A stretch of 46,661 nucleotides of DNA from Marinobacter sp. DY40_1A1. Its GTDB lineage: Bacteria; Pseudomonadota; Gammaproteobacteria; Pseudomonadales; Oleiphilaceae. Below, one piece after another: positions 46,551 through 46,661 of the stretch (the first letter of the stretch is position 1; each line of letters starts with the position of its first letter). Both the position numbers and the translations under genes were made by a program. The notes beneath the pieces are model-generated. The model was given only the letters and a program-made list of their open reading frames with translations, searched no databases and was not told the DNA's origin. The stretch is taken from the NCBI RefSeq assembly GCF_016597815.1, contig NZ_VCHA01000009.1, positions 1 through 46,661 on the forward strand, written 5' to 3'.

Positions 46551-46578
46551 TTGACAAGGCGGCGAGACGATGTAGAAT
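46551..46578 (+). promoter_or_regulatory. rRNA promoter P3
   Basis: TTGACA (46551-46556), 16-base spacer and TAGAAT (46573-46578), with AT-rich DNA upstream. It is closest to the leader and would give the shortest precursor. Confidence 0.85.
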
Positions 46579-46590
46579 ACGCCACCTTGA

Positions 46591-46620
46591 TTGAGCAACG
46601 GCTCAAACGCTCTTTAACAA
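46591..46620 (+). promoter_or_regulatory. rRNA leader boxB-like hairpin and boxA antiterminator
   Basis: TTGAGC-AACG-GCTCAA (46591-46606) forms a short hairpin and is followed by GCTCTTTAACAA (46609-46620), which matches the conserved rrn boxA. These recruit the Nus antitermination complex. GTGTGGGCGCT (46638-46648) is the usual leader sequence ahead of 16S; the 16S gene itself lies just beyond the window. Confidence 0.85.
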
Positions 46621-46661
46621 ATTGACCAAGTAATTCGTGTGGGCGCTGGCTGGAGTATTTC

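Noticed and set aside
1..46661. CRISPR arrays, insertion sequences, intact prophage
   Set aside because: No regularly spaced repeats, transposase frames or phage structural genes were seen.

Overview
The window is a dense, mostly housekeeping stretch of a gammaproteobacterial chromosome. The best match is Marinobacter or a close relative. The clearest marker is a 661-residue two-domain fatty acyl-CoA reductase (10548-12533) that I recognise as the Marinobacter wax-ester enzyme type. Several gene neighbourhoods also match Pseudomonas-like chromosomes from memory: rnt-pyrC-motY, yciK-mupP-ubiG-mtaD-mtnA, and mltF opposite purL. No search was run, so family names rest on recognised motifs, length and context.

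Layout. 1-5000: the end of an ArnT-like membrane glycosyltransferase runs into an OmpR-type regulator and histidine kinase, converging on an LtaS-like membrane phosphotransferase. 5079-5558: a beheaded integrase remnant with GGGGTGCA repeats lies beside tRNA-Arg(CCU), the scar of a lost or decayed island. 5645-9813: a pair of rSAM/selenodomain-associated transferases and a periplasmic M16 protease. 9875-12590: a small unknown gene, then the fatty acyl-CoA reductase behind two matching inverted repeats. 12602-15401: rnt and pyrC, divergent from motY, which has a good sigma-28 promoter. 15408-19234: an HDAC-family deacetylase divergent from a Pat-type protein acetyltransferase. 19277-25022: a long leftward run, rdgC, DUF2788, yaaA, glutaredoxin-like, yciK, mupP, ubiG, mtaD, facing mtnA across a perfect 17-bp palindrome. 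26246-32928: a helix-turn-helix protein, Prc protease and a fadB/fadA-like beta-oxidation pair. 33138-38082: a ComFB-like gene, a DUF349 protein, recX and mltF. 38363-46225: purL, a DnaA-box-containing spacer, a NIF3/CutA-like protein, two Nudix hydrolases, a gamma-carbonic-anhydrase-like protein, DUF1289 and purT. 46226-46661: the control region of a ribosomal RNA operon, with three tandem promoters and a boxB/boxA leader; the 16S gene begins just past the right edge.

Themes that tie genes together are lipid metabolism (acyl-CoA reductase, beta-oxidation pair), envelope maintenance (ArnT-like, LtaS-like, MltF, MupP, Prc), methylthioadenosine salvage by the deaminase route (MtaD, MtnA), purine synthesis (PurL, PurT) and reversible protein acetylation (Pat with the HDAC-like enzyme). 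I found no CRISPR array, insertion sequence or intact prophage. The items I judge most worth a second look are the acetylase/deacetylase pair, the candidate operators before the acyl-CoA reductase and between mtaD and mtnA, the sigma-28 promoter of motY, the nested hairpin abutting the LtaS-like start codon, the orphan DnaA boxes and the triple rRNA promoter.
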